Part shown: in pieces, positions 6,498 through 13,726 of the stretch
Position numbering within the stretch: the stretch's first letter is position 1
How the letters are laid out: every line of letters starts with the position of its first letter
Assembly: GCA_017959645.1 (NCBI GenBank)
Contig: JAGDAE010000008.1
Span: 1 to 14,303, forward strand
DNA length: 14,303 bases
DNA from: Kiritimatiellia bacterium
Lineage (GTDB): Bacteria; Verrucomicrobiota; Kiritimatiellia; RFP12; UBA1067
Reading direction: 5' to 3'
The notes under the pieces: model-generated
Databases searched by the model: none
Told to the model about the DNA's origin: nothing
The model's input: the letters and a program-made list of their open reading frames with translations, nothing else
Translations under genes and position numbers: made by a program

Positions 6498-9400
6498 TCA
6501 ATTCGCCGGCGCAATTGCGCCTCCGGGCAGAAGCCGTATCGAATCGTCTATCGTCGGCGCGCGCTGTTCGAGGCGCGGGCCGGTGAATACGAACGACGGA
6601 TACAGTATGCCGCCGGTTCCGAGTTCGGAAAGCCCGTTGCGGCGAATCTCGATCGCGAGGAAGTTGCCCTCGCCCGGACGGATGAAATCGGTCAGGTCGA
6701 ACGCGAACGGCTGGGTATAGCCGTGGCCCTCGCCGACGTAGCCGCCATTGACGAAAACCCGCGCGATCGAATCGCATCCGCCCACGAGAAGCCCGACCGG
6801 ACCGTCGGGCATCTTGGGCAGGCGTATCCGGTACCAGACGCTGCAGTTGATCAGGCTCGAGATCCCCTGCGCCGCCCAGGGCATCGTGTAGGTCTTCGTC
6901 TTGAGCCAGTTCGCGTCGTTGAGGTCCCCGTCGGCATAGCCCATCTCCACTCCCCGGCCGTACGGGTCGAAGACGGTCGTAAGCTCGTCGGGGATGTTGT
7001 ACAGCGTCTTGTACGGAACGGTCGAATACTTGACCGCCTCCTGCAGCGGAGAGCGGAAGAAGTAGTTCAGCATCCTCATCGCCGCGTGCGAAACCCAGTG
7101 GTAGTGCTCGCCGTATATCTCCTCGCGCCTGGCGATCATCGAATCGAGAAGCGCGTTCGCTTCGGCGAAACGGCAGCCGAACTGCAGCTCGCGCATCTCG
7201 AGATATTCGCCGAGCTGGTCGAGCGGAAAGCGCGCGTAGAGGATGCGCTCTTTCTCCTCGGGGAGTTTGGCGGCCAGGTACGCGCGGTCGAAAAGCCGTT
7301 TGGCCTCGTCCACGAAAAGGCGGTCGTAGACGAGATGGAACGAGAAGAAGCTGCCGGCCTCTTCCCTGGCCGCGCTCTGGCGTTCGGTGAGCCGCAGGTA
7401 GTAGTCTTCCATGTACTTGGCCCCCTTGCCGAAAGCGTTGCGGCAGTACTTCGCCAGCGAAGAGCGCATGTCGCTCTTGACGTTCCACAGCAGATCGGCC
7501 TCGTAGTAGTTCGACGGGCCCATCGTCGCCCAGCTGACCTCCTCTTCGTTGCCGACGCCCTGTACGTTCATCGCGTGGTACATCGGTATGTCGTGCTCCC
7601 ATATCTTCAGTTTCGAGTACGGCAGAAAGCTTTCCGCCAGGTTCCAGTTGTATCCGCGGAAGAACTTGAGATTCGGCGTCTCCGACCACTTGTCCATTAT
7701 TCCCTGGTAGAACCGTCTCGACGGAACCGCCTCGCCGGTCGCGTGCATGCGCGAATACGAGATGTCGGCGATTATGATCGATATTCTCGGGTTGGGCTTG
7801 TAGCGCGCCGGGAAATCGGCATGTACCGAATAGAGGTACCAGCCGAGAAGCAGATTCGGGAACTCCTCGCCGATATCGTCGAGAATGCGGTTGCACAAGA
7901 GAACGAGCGTGTCGGTCTGGTCTTCGAGGCCCGACATCGGGTCGATCCTGCCCGAAGCTTCGGACCTGGCCTCGGCGGATTCGGAGAATCCCGCCCCGTC
8001 GGCCGGCCCCACGCCGATGCACACCGCCTTGTCCTTCGGCCAGCCGCGCTCCTCGAAAGTCTCGCGTATGAAGCGCTCGAAGAGCTTGACGACGTCCGGA
8101 TTGGAGGTGTCGACCTGCGGCCACGAGCGCTTGTACGTTCCGTCGGGCTGGCGCACGAGCGCGAGATACTCGGGATGCTCGTCGAAAACATCCTTGTATT
8201 TCATTATGATCTGGTCCCACATGTGGCCTCCGTCCATGAACAGAGGATGGTGGGTGCCCCAGCCGCCTTGCAGTTTCTTGCGGTATTTCCACTGGTCGTG
8301 CTCGCCCCACTCGGTCCACGTCATCACGCCGAATCCGCCCGTGTACCACGGCCCGCGCATAATGAAACTCGGCGCCTGCTCGATGTCGCAATCGTCGATT
8401 TTCGGGTCTTCCCTTCGGGGAATCACCTCGCCGCGCCTGCCGGGCATCACCCAGTCGCACCCCATTCTCGAAAGAAGCTCGTAGATGCCGTGGTTGACGG
8501 CCAACTCGCTCTTGCCGGATATCCACGCCTTTCTGCCCTCGACCTTCAGGCGAAACTTCTCGTCGGTGTCGTCCGAGACCGGATACTGATGCGGCGCGAC
8601 CTCGATCGTCGCCCCGAACGCGCCCATCTTCCACATGTGGTACCTGAAATCGTCCATCGCCGCCTTGTTCTCGAAATCGACGACGACCTTGAATTCGGGG
8701 TACTCGACCTCTCTGGTCTTGACCACGATTCCCGAAGTGAACTCGTTGGTGGAGATCTCTGGCGAGAACGGCCTGCCGTCGATCGTGAAGTTGTCGAAAA
8801 CCACGTTTGAGACCATGTTGGACGGCGTAAGCCCGCGAATGTCGCACTTCGGCGCTCCGACCGAAAAATCGTCGGTCAGCACCTTGATATCCTTGAAGAC
8901 GACATCGCGCACGCTGCCATGGGCGAGATTTTTCGTGAAGTGCCAGAAGTCCCACATCGGTATTTGCACGAGCAGCGGCTGCGGGGCGGGATTCGGATTC
9001 GCATACTGCTGATCGTCGTTTTGCTGGAACACCTCCGCCTCGTGGTACTTGGAGAATTCGCACCGAATGTCCTCGAACCTGATGTCGTGGATGTACGCCC
9101 AGTTATGGTGCTGTATGTCGAGCGCGACGGCCGAAGCGTGTATGACGTCGCAGTTTCTGAACGTTATGTCCTTGTATTCCGGCGCACAGGTCTCGGCCCC
9201 GATTTCAAGCGACCTGCCCCAGTCCGACCACACGACGCAGTTCTCGACGAGATAGTCTTCGTTGTTCCACGCATCGAAGCCGGGTATGCCCTTTATCACT
9301 ATGCCGTCGTCGAAATTGCGCAAGAACGAATTCGACAACCGCACCTTGCGGCAGTTGCAGAAATCGATGCCGTCGGCGTTGTAGCGCCACTGCCCGATCG

Positions 9401-10274
9401 TCTTGACGTTGTCGATCTCGACGTCCTCGCAATTGCCGAGCGCGATCGCCCAGAGAGCGGAATCCCTTACCGTGACGCCCTCGATCCTGATGCCGCGCGA
9501 GCGATAGAAGCGCATTCCTCCGTCCTGCGACTCGGTATCGTCGAGAACGGCGAGAAAGCCCTCGCGGTCTTCCGGCAGCTGCCGGCCTTCGACATACGGA
9601 ACGGCCGAGCCGCCGCCGTGCCCGACGTACGGGTTGGCCGGATCCTCTTCGCCTATGCCCTTTACGCCGGTGCGCTCGATTTCGCTGCCGTCGATCACTC
9701 CGTAGCCGATGACCTCGACGTTCTCGGCGTTCAGCGCGAAGACGCTGCCCTCCAGCACCGCCCCCTCCTCGAGATACAGCGTCTCGTTGCTGCCGAGCTC
9801 GACCCTGCCGAGCCTGTGCACGCCCTTGCCGAGGCGCTTTACCTTGTTGCCCCTGCGCGGCTTGAGCTCTCCCTTCGGGTTCACGAATATGACAAGCGGC
9901 TCGTGGTGGCCGTCAGTCTCGATGCTGTACTGTCCGGGGCCCGGCAGCGTGAGGCGAAGCGTGCGCCCGAAACGGACCGGCTTTACCCCTTTCGAAAGCG
10001 GACGGACCAGGACATCCCTGAAATCGCGCTCGATTCTGACTTCGAGATCGACCGCCTTGCTTGAGAATATCTGGCACCAGCCGGCGATTTCGCTCTGTCC
10101 GACGTCGCGCTGCTTCCCCGGCCAGATGCGGTTTATCGGATTTTTCGACACCCGCGCCTCGAACACCGCCACATCGTCCCCCGCGGCGCTCACCTTGAAC
10201 CTCGGATCCTCATTGACGACAGCCTGCGCCCAAAGCGCCGCCATCGCCGCCGCCGCAACCAGTATCTTTCTCAT
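6498..10274 (-). CDS. Secreted multidomain glycan-active protein: GH28-like beta-helix + DUF4838 + C-terminal jelly-roll
   Basis: A 1258-aa exported protein that seems to fuse two carbohydrate-active units. Residues 1-19 (MRKILVAAAAMAALWAQA) are a signal peptide. About 30-505 is a right-handed beta-helix of GH28/GH49 type. Its acidic motifs are kept (N299-A-D-G, and N320-F-D-D-G with D322/D323), but the GH28 'GHG' site reads WGRSLEIG without the histidine. About 525-630 resembles the N-terminal domain of GH67-like alpha-glucuronidases (GKSELAVNHGIYELLSRMGC). About 640-990 is a DUF4838-type module (EEVSWATMGPSNYYEADLLW). About 1110-1235 is a galactose-binding/jelly-roll domain like the GH2 sugar-binding domain (ARVFVNGGYVGEGHGYTQPF). 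It lies 24 nt downstream of the GH97 gene in one operon. Likely role: extracellular or periplasmic breakdown of an acidic or galactose-containing polysaccharide. The substrate is not known, and DUF4838 activity is not established. Confidence 0.85.
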   Translation of the reverse strand: MRKILVAAAAMAALWAQAVVNEDPRFKVSAAGDDVAVFEARVSKNPINRIWPGKQRDVGQSEIAGWCQIFSSKAVDLEVRIERDFRDVLVRPLSKGVKPVRFGRTLRLTLPGPGQYSIETDGHHEPLVIFVNPKGELKPRRGNKVKRLGKGVHRLGRVELGSNETLYLEEGAVLEGSVFALNAENVEVIGYGVIDGSEIERTGVKGIGEEDPANPYVGHGGGSAVPYVEGRQLPEDREGFLAVLDDTESQDGGMRFYRSRGIRIEGVTVRDSALWAIALGNCEDVEIDNVKTIGQWRYNADGIDFCNCRKVRLSNSFLRNFDDGIVIKGIPGFDAWNNEDYLVENCVVWSDWGRSLEIGAETCAPEYKDITFRNCDVIHASAVALDIQHHNWAYIHDIRFEDIRCEFSKYHEAEVFQQNDDQQYANPNPAPQPLLVQIPMWDFWHFTKNLAHGSVRDVVFKDIKVLTDDFSVGAPKCDIRGLTPSNMVSNVVFDNFTIDGRPFSPEISTNEFTSGIVVKTREVEYPEFKVVVDFENKAAMDDFRYHMWKMGAFGATIEVAPHQYPVSDDTDEKFRLKVEGRKAWISGKSELAVNHGIYELLSRMGCDWVMPGRRGEVIPRREDPKIDDCDIEQAPSFIMRGPWYTGGFGVMTWTEWGEHDQWKYRKKLQGGWGTHHPLFMDGGHMWDQIIMKYKDVFDEHPEYLALVRQPDGTYKRSWPQVDTSNPDVVKLFERFIRETFEERGWPKDKAVCIGVGPADGAGFSESAEARSEASGRIDPMSGLEDQTDTLVLLCNRILDDIGEEFPNLLLGWYLYSVHADFPARYKPNPRISIIIADISYSRMHATGEAVPSRRFYQGIMDKWSETPNLKFFRGYNWNLAESFLPYSKLKIWEHDIPMYHAMNVQGVGNEEEVSWATMGPSNYYEADLLWNVKSDMRSSLAKYCRNAFGKGAKYMEDYYLRLTERQSAAREEAGSFFSFHLVYDRLFVDEAKRLFDRAYLAAKLPEEKERILYARFPLDQLGEYLEMRELQFGCRFAEANALLDSMIARREEIYGEHYHWVSHAAMRMLNYFFRSPLQEAVKYSTVPYKTLYNIPDELTTVFDPYGRGVEMGYADGDLNDANWLKTKTYTMPWAAQGISSLINCSVWYRIRLPKMPDGPVGLLVGGCDSIARVFVNGGYVGEGHGYTQPFAFDLTDFIRPGEGNFLAIEIRRNGLSELGTGGILYPSFVFTGPRLEQRAPTIDDSIRLLPGGAIAPAN

Positions 10275-10298
10275 CGCGTATCCGTCCTTGCTGTGTTT

Positions 10299-12218
10299 TT
10301 ACTTCGAAAAGCGGACCGTGAAGCCGCCGCCTTTGGCCATGTGGAAACTCATTTCCGCGCCGGACTCGATCTTCACGGTCTCGTGCACGTATTTCTGCGG
10401 CGCCTCGTCGCAGTCGCCCGCGTCGCGGAAGATCTCCGCCGTCCACTCTCCTCCGCCGAGAAAACACGTCTTGAACGAAAAATCGCGCGCGTCGGCATTG
10501 GTGATTCCGGCGGCATACCAGACGTCGCCGGCCGCCTTGCGCGCCACCGCCGCCATCGTGTCGGGGCAGCCGCCGAGCGCGACGGTCTTCTCCCACACCA
10601 CGGGTATCTTCGCCATGTAGGACGCGCATTCGCTCTCGGCCTCGTAGTGCATCGGCGTGTCGCACATCATCTGGAGCGGCGCGAAATAGAGCGACATCAG
10701 CGCCATCTGGCGGCAACGCGTGCCAATCGAACCGGGCACGTGCCAGTCGCCGCCGTACTGCCCGATCGGATAGTTCTTCATCGCGCCGGGCGTATAGTCC
10801 GCCTGCCCGGCCGTGAAGCGCAGAAAAAACTGCCTTACGTCGTTGGCCATGAAATCGTAGCCGCCGAACCACTTCATCTGCTCGAGACCGTGTATTCCCT
10901 CGTAGTTGAGTATGTTCGGCCAGGTGCGGTTCAGACCAACCGGACGGTACACGCCGTGGTAGTCGACGAGCATCTTGCATTTCGCGCATTCGGCGGCGAA
11001 CTTCTCGAGGAAGTCGGCCACGAGATCGTCGCCCCGGTCCATGAAATCGACCTTGAAGCCCTTGGCGCCGACCTTGGCGTAGTGTTCGGCGATCTTCTGC
11101 TCCTGCCCGCGCACGAAATCCCAGTGCATCCAAAGAATTATCCCGACCCCGCGCTCTTTGGCGTATTCGATTATCCCCGGCACGTCGACGTCGGGGTTGT
11201 ATTCCCAGATCGTGTCGCCCCGCCAGCCGTCGTCCAGAATCACGTATTCAATGCCGTTCGCGGCGGCGAAATCGACATAGTGGCGGTAGCCGGCCGTGTT
11301 GTGTCCCTCCTCGCCACCTCCGAAATTGAAGTCGTTCCACCAGTCCCACGCCACCTTGCCCGGCTTTATCCACGACCAGTCGCTTTCGGCCGCCGGCGTC
11401 GCCAGCGCCCACACCAGATCGTTTTCGCAGAGTTCGGACGGCTTGTCGGCGAGCACGAACGCCCTCCACGGAAACGTGCGCGTGCCGTCGGTCTCGGCGA
11501 GAACCGAACCGTCGCCGTATCCCGATTTCGCGAACTTCGACGCCAGCGAAACCTCCGTCGACCCCGGCGCGTTTTCGCCCGCGGCGAGATTCCATACCGG
11601 ATATCCGTGCACGTCGGACTCCACGACCGCGACGCACTTGCCGCCGGTCGAATAGACGAACGGCAGATACGCCACCCTTCCGCGCCAGTCGATCTCGCCG
11701 GCCTTGTACGTCTCGGGAACCGTCTCTTCGCATCCGATCCGGTCGGTGAAGCAGCTCCATACCTTCGCTTCCGCATCGGGTATCGTGACGATCGCCCGCT
11801 CGGCGTCGACCTTCACCCTGCCTTCGACGCGCGTCTCGAAGCGATACGCGACGCCGTCGTCGCGCGCGGCGAGGCGAATCGAGAAATCGCCGAAATCCGC
11901 GACCGTCTCGTTGGCGGCGAGCGGAATTTCGCTCTTCTTGTAGAGGGCGCATTTCGCCGAGCCTCCGGTCTTGCGGCGATCGACCGAGGCGATCTTCGCG
12001 CCGGCGACGAGGCAGCGCCCGTCGAACATCATCCCGATTTCCGATCTAGCGACCGTGGCGACGCCGTCGCGGAACACCGCGTAGGCGACCGCGGGCTCGT
12101 CGTAGAGCCGTATCTCGTTGCGCCCGTCTGGCGAAACCGCCGCGACTTCGCCGGCGCCGGCCGCGGATGCCCAAGAGACGGCGGTCGCAGCCGCCAGTGC
12201 CAATGCTTTCGTCTTCAT
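10299..12218 (-). CDS. GH97 glycoside hydrolase, retaining (alpha-galactosidase-like)
   Basis: A 639-aa secreted enzyme with signal peptide MKTKALALAAATAVSWASAA. Residues about 25-275 form the N-terminal beta-super-sandwich, about 285-540 the (beta/alpha)8 barrel (KVAWDWWNDFNFGG, YVILDDGWRG, GIILWMHWDF), and the rest the C-terminal beta domain. This is the normal length and order for GH97. The segment KGFKVDFMDRGDD places an aspartate (D391) where the retaining GH97 branch has its nucleophile. E440 in NYEGIHGLE fits the acid/base position. The inverting SusB-type alpha-glucosidases use glutamates instead, so an alpha-galactosidase-like activity is the best guess. The start is supported by SD GAGGAG (12224-12229). 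The upstream zinc-finger gene ends 13 nt before this start, and the beta-helix/DUF4838 gene starts 24 nt after its stop, so all three are probably cotranscribed. Confidence 0.93.
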   Translation of the reverse strand: MKTKALALAAATAVSWASAAGAGEVAAVSPDGRNEIRLYDEPAVAYAVFRDGVATVARSEIGMMFDGRCLVAGAKIASVDRRKTGGSAKCALYKKSEIPLAANETVADFGDFSIRLAARDDGVAYRFETRVEGRVKVDAERAIVTIPDAEAKVWSCFTDRIGCEETVPETYKAGEIDWRGRVAYLPFVYSTGGKCVAVVESDVHGYPVWNLAAGENAPGSTEVSLASKFAKSGYGDGSVLAETDGTRTFPWRAFVLADKPSELCENDLVWALATPAAESDWSWIKPGKVAWDWWNDFNFGGGEEGHNTAGYRHYVDFAAANGIEYVILDDGWRGDTIWEYNPDVDVPGIIEYAKERGVGIILWMHWDFVRGQEQKIAEHYAKVGAKGFKVDFMDRGDDLVADFLEKFAAECAKCKMLVDYHGVYRPVGLNRTWPNILNYEGIHGLEQMKWFGGYDFMANDVRQFFLRFTAGQADYTPGAMKNYPIGQYGGDWHVPGSIGTRCRQMALMSLYFAPLQMMCDTPMHYEAESECASYMAKIPVVWEKTVALGGCPDTMAAVARKAAGDVWYAAGITNADARDFSFKTCFLGGGEWTAEIFRDAGDCDEAPQKYVHETVKIESGAEMSFHMAKGGGFTVRFSK

Positions 12219-12231
12219 GTTCTCTCCTCGC

Positions 12232-13050
12232 TTATTCGTCGGCTTGTCCGCCGTATTTCCTCCTGAATGTCTCCTCCATGTCGGCCTCGTCGGCCTCCAT
12301 CTGAAGCTGAAACTCCTCTTCGCTCATCTCCGGCGCCTTCTGCGCCGGCTTGCGGCGCCCGGTCTCGTCGACCCCGTCGCGGAACGCCGTCGGATTCGTC
12401 ACGATACGCGTCTTGTTGTTCTTAATGAACTCCTTGAGCTCATCCAGCGACGTAAACGCCTTCCCGTCCTGGTTGATGACCTTGAAATCCTCGAGCTGCT
12501 CGCCGGTCATCTTGCGCTTGAACACGTTAGGCCGCACGCGCTTGTCCGGACCCGTCCCCGGCTTGTCCATCTTCTCGAACACGTACTCCTTCTCTTCCGG
12601 CGAGATCCAGCGCGAATCCCTGACGAGATAGTACGTCGTCTTCAGATGCCCCTTGCCGTCGCAGTCCGGACACGGAACCGACACCTTGCCGGTTGACTTG
12701 CTCTTCGACTTGCCCGCCGCGCAGCCGGGGCAGCTCATGCGCTTTCGCGTGCCCTTGCACGCCTTGTGGATCGGTTTGTAGGTACTGCCGTATCCGCAGA
12801 ATTCGCTTCCCTTTTCGTTGGCCCGCGCGTTCTGCTCCTCCTCCCAGTCGTGCACGACGATCCTGCCTCGCCTGGAAGTCGTATCTGGCTTGTTGCACTT
12901 CCATACGTACTTCGTACCCCTGCACAGTTTGCAGGTCTCCTTGATTTCTCCGGAGTCTTTGCAGGTTTCGCAGACGACCACGTCCTTGTCCTTCGCCACG
13001 GCGGCGAACGACAGCATGGCGAGCGCGAACGCCGCCGCAATTCTATTCAT
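12232..13050 (-). CDS. Exported DnaJ-type zinc-finger (CxxC repeat) protein
   Basis: A 272-aa protein that starts at MNRIAAAFALAMLSFAAVA, a clear signal peptide. An ATG 75 nt further upstream would put 25 residues ahead of that signal and lies above the predicted start of transcription, so I reject it. Mature residues 27-130 hold paired cysteines: C27ETC30, C40KLC43, C52, C85, C98, C107PGC110 and C127PDC130, the last in CPDCDGKGHLKT. The CxxCxGxG pattern is that of the DnaJ/Hsp40 zinc-binding domain, but there is no J domain. Residues 140-272 are charged and probably partly helical, with an acidic tail (EEEFQLQMEADEADMEE). DnaJ zinc fingers bind unfolded protein or act in thiol chemistry; here the location would be outside the cytoplasm. 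It is first in the operon with GH97 and the DUF4838 fusion, so it may help fold or anchor those cysteine-containing enzymes. That role is speculation. Confidence 0.85.
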   Translation of the reverse strand: MNRIAAAFALAMLSFAAVAKDKDVVVCETCKDSGEIKETCKLCRGTKYVWKCNKPDTTSRRGRIVVHDWEEEQNARANEKGSEFCGYGSTYKPIHKACKGTRKRMSCPGCAAGKSKSKSTGKVSVPCPDCDGKGHLKTTYYLVRDSRWISPEEKEYVFEKMDKPGTGPDKRVRPNVFKRKMTGEQLEDFKVINQDGKAFTSLDELKEFIKNNKTRIVTNPTAFRDGVDETGRRKPAQKAPEMSEEEFQLQMEADEADMEETFRRKYGGQADE

Positions 13051-13090
13051 GTTGCACTGCCTTTCGTGACAAATCAATCCTTCCTTCGGC

Positions 13091-13104
13091 ATACGAAAAC
13101 GTAT
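13091..13104. promoter_or_regulatory. Inverted repeat ATACG-AAAA-CGTAT at the predicted start site (candidate operator)
   Basis: Two 5-bp arms, ATACG and CGTAT, flank AAAA. The repeat covers the expected transcription start of the operon and touches its -10. The form is like operators of helix-turn-helix dimers. In RNA it could instead be a short 5' hairpin. Confidence 0.4.
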
Positions 13105-13111
13105 TATATCA
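13103..13111 (-). promoter_or_regulatory. Extended -10 promoter of the zinc-finger/GH97/DUF4838 operon
   Basis: The minus strand reads TGATATAAT, that is TG-N-TATAAT, a perfect extended -10. No -35 is recognisable at the right distance, which extended -10 promoters tolerate. Transcription would start near 13096 and give a leader of about 45 nt before the ATG at 13050. Confidence 0.7.
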
Positions 13112-13116
13112 TATTT

Positions 13117-13128
13117 CGCATGCATGCG
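13117..13128. promoter_or_regulatory. Palindrome CGCATGCATGCG in promoter spacer (candidate operator)
   Basis: A perfect 12-bp inverted repeat lies just upstream of the extended -10, where RNA polymerase would cover it. It is a good position for a repressor or activator site, but no regulator gene lies in the window. Identity is inference. Confidence 0.4.
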
Positions 13129-13487
13129 GGCCGGATATTTTCAGACTGGAACATCCCTGCCTTGGCGGGTTGTCTACACGATTTCAATGCTACAATCCGC
13201 ACTCATGCCGCTCTGCGAATCGCATTGAACTTCAAGTCGCCAACCTTGGTGTCGCATTTTCCCAGACAGCCGCAAAATTCCGCTTCGTGCGCGTGGCAGC
13301 ACTTGTAGAGAAAGCGGCTCGCGGATTGCCCCCTGGCGCACCCCGCCAAAAAGCGGAAGACGCGCCCGACATCCCGTGTTTTGCGCCCGCAGCCGCTTCC
13401 CGGATCTCGCATCTCATGTCCGGTTCTTCGCGCGCCCGGCGGCCGGGAGCCCCGTCTCGTTTTTCCTTTTCTTGATTCCGCCGCGTA
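13129..13487. other. Stretch without a convincing gene
   Basis: Several frames are open for up to about 100 codons on both strands, but none has an ATG with a ribosome binding site or a recognisable domain. The best minus-strand frame is Cys-rich (YKCCHAHEAEFCGCLGKC) but has only a TTG or a late internal ATG as start. On the + strand a weak promoter-like pair, TTGTCT (13170-13175) and TACAAT (13191-13196), has a short 15-nt spacer. Near 13435-13447, CCCGG-CGG-CCGGG is followed at a distance by a T-rich tract, which is too far away to be a good terminator. A small RNA or a decayed gene cannot be excluded. Confidence 0.5.
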
Positions 13488-13630
13488 TTGTCGGCTTTTC
13501 GCCGACAATGACCGACAATTTTATATCTAGATGAAAACACGCGATTTCGCCGCCGTATCTGCCGATATCGCTCGAAAAATGACCGACAAATAGCCGACAA
13601 AAAAGAAAATTGTCGGCCTTTCGCCGACAT
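13488..13630. repeat. Cluster of seven NCCGACAA-type repeats, including two hairpins
   Basis: The motif (G/A)CCGACA(A/T) occurs at 13501, 13511, 13582, 13593 and 13623 on the + strand, and inverted (TTGTCGGC) at 13488 and 13610. The outer pairs fold as TTGTCGGC-TTTTC-GCCGACAA (13488-13508) and TTGTCGGC-CTTTC-GCCGACAT (13610-13630). Direct copies sit 10 and 11 bp apart (13501/13511 and 13582/13593), about one helical turn. This looks like a multi-site protein-binding region, such as iterons or repressor operators, upstream of the gene at 13727. Which protein binds is unknown. Confidence 0.75.
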
Positions 13631-13642
13631 TGCCTCATAATT

Positions 13643-13671
13643 CCCGCGTTCGCAAGGCGCGGGGTTTCTTT
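13643..13671 (+). terminator. Terminator-like hairpin / possible attenuator
   Basis: CCCGCG (13643-13648) pairs with CGCGGG (13658-13663) across a 9-nt loop and is followed by G and TTTCTTT. It lies in the leader of the gene at 13727, downstream of the repeat cluster, so it could terminate or attenuate transcription coming from that region. The T tract is interrupted, so strength is uncertain. Confidence 0.4.
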
Positions 13672-13726
13672 CGGGGCCGATGACCGGTTCCGGCCTGTCG
13701 CCAAGCGGCAACAGGAGAAAACGCAC

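Noticed and set aside
6508..6521. GGCGCAATTGCGCC palindrome as an intrinsic terminator
   Set aside because: There is no T-rich tract on either strand after the stem, and it lies in coding sequence.
12232..13125. Upstream ATG (13125) for the zinc-finger protein
   Set aside because: It would place 25 residues before a clear signal peptide and lies upstream of the predicted -10 and start site.
13203..13508. Cys-rich minus-strand frame (YKCCHAHEAEFCGCLGKC)
   Set aside because: Its start is only TTG or a late ATG, there is no SD, it overlaps the NCCGACAA repeats, and no family was recognised. It might be a decayed gene but cannot be supported.
13488..13630. CRISPR array
   Set aside because: Repeat units are 8 bp, mixed in orientation and unevenly spaced, with no repeat-spacer periodicity of about 60-70 bp.
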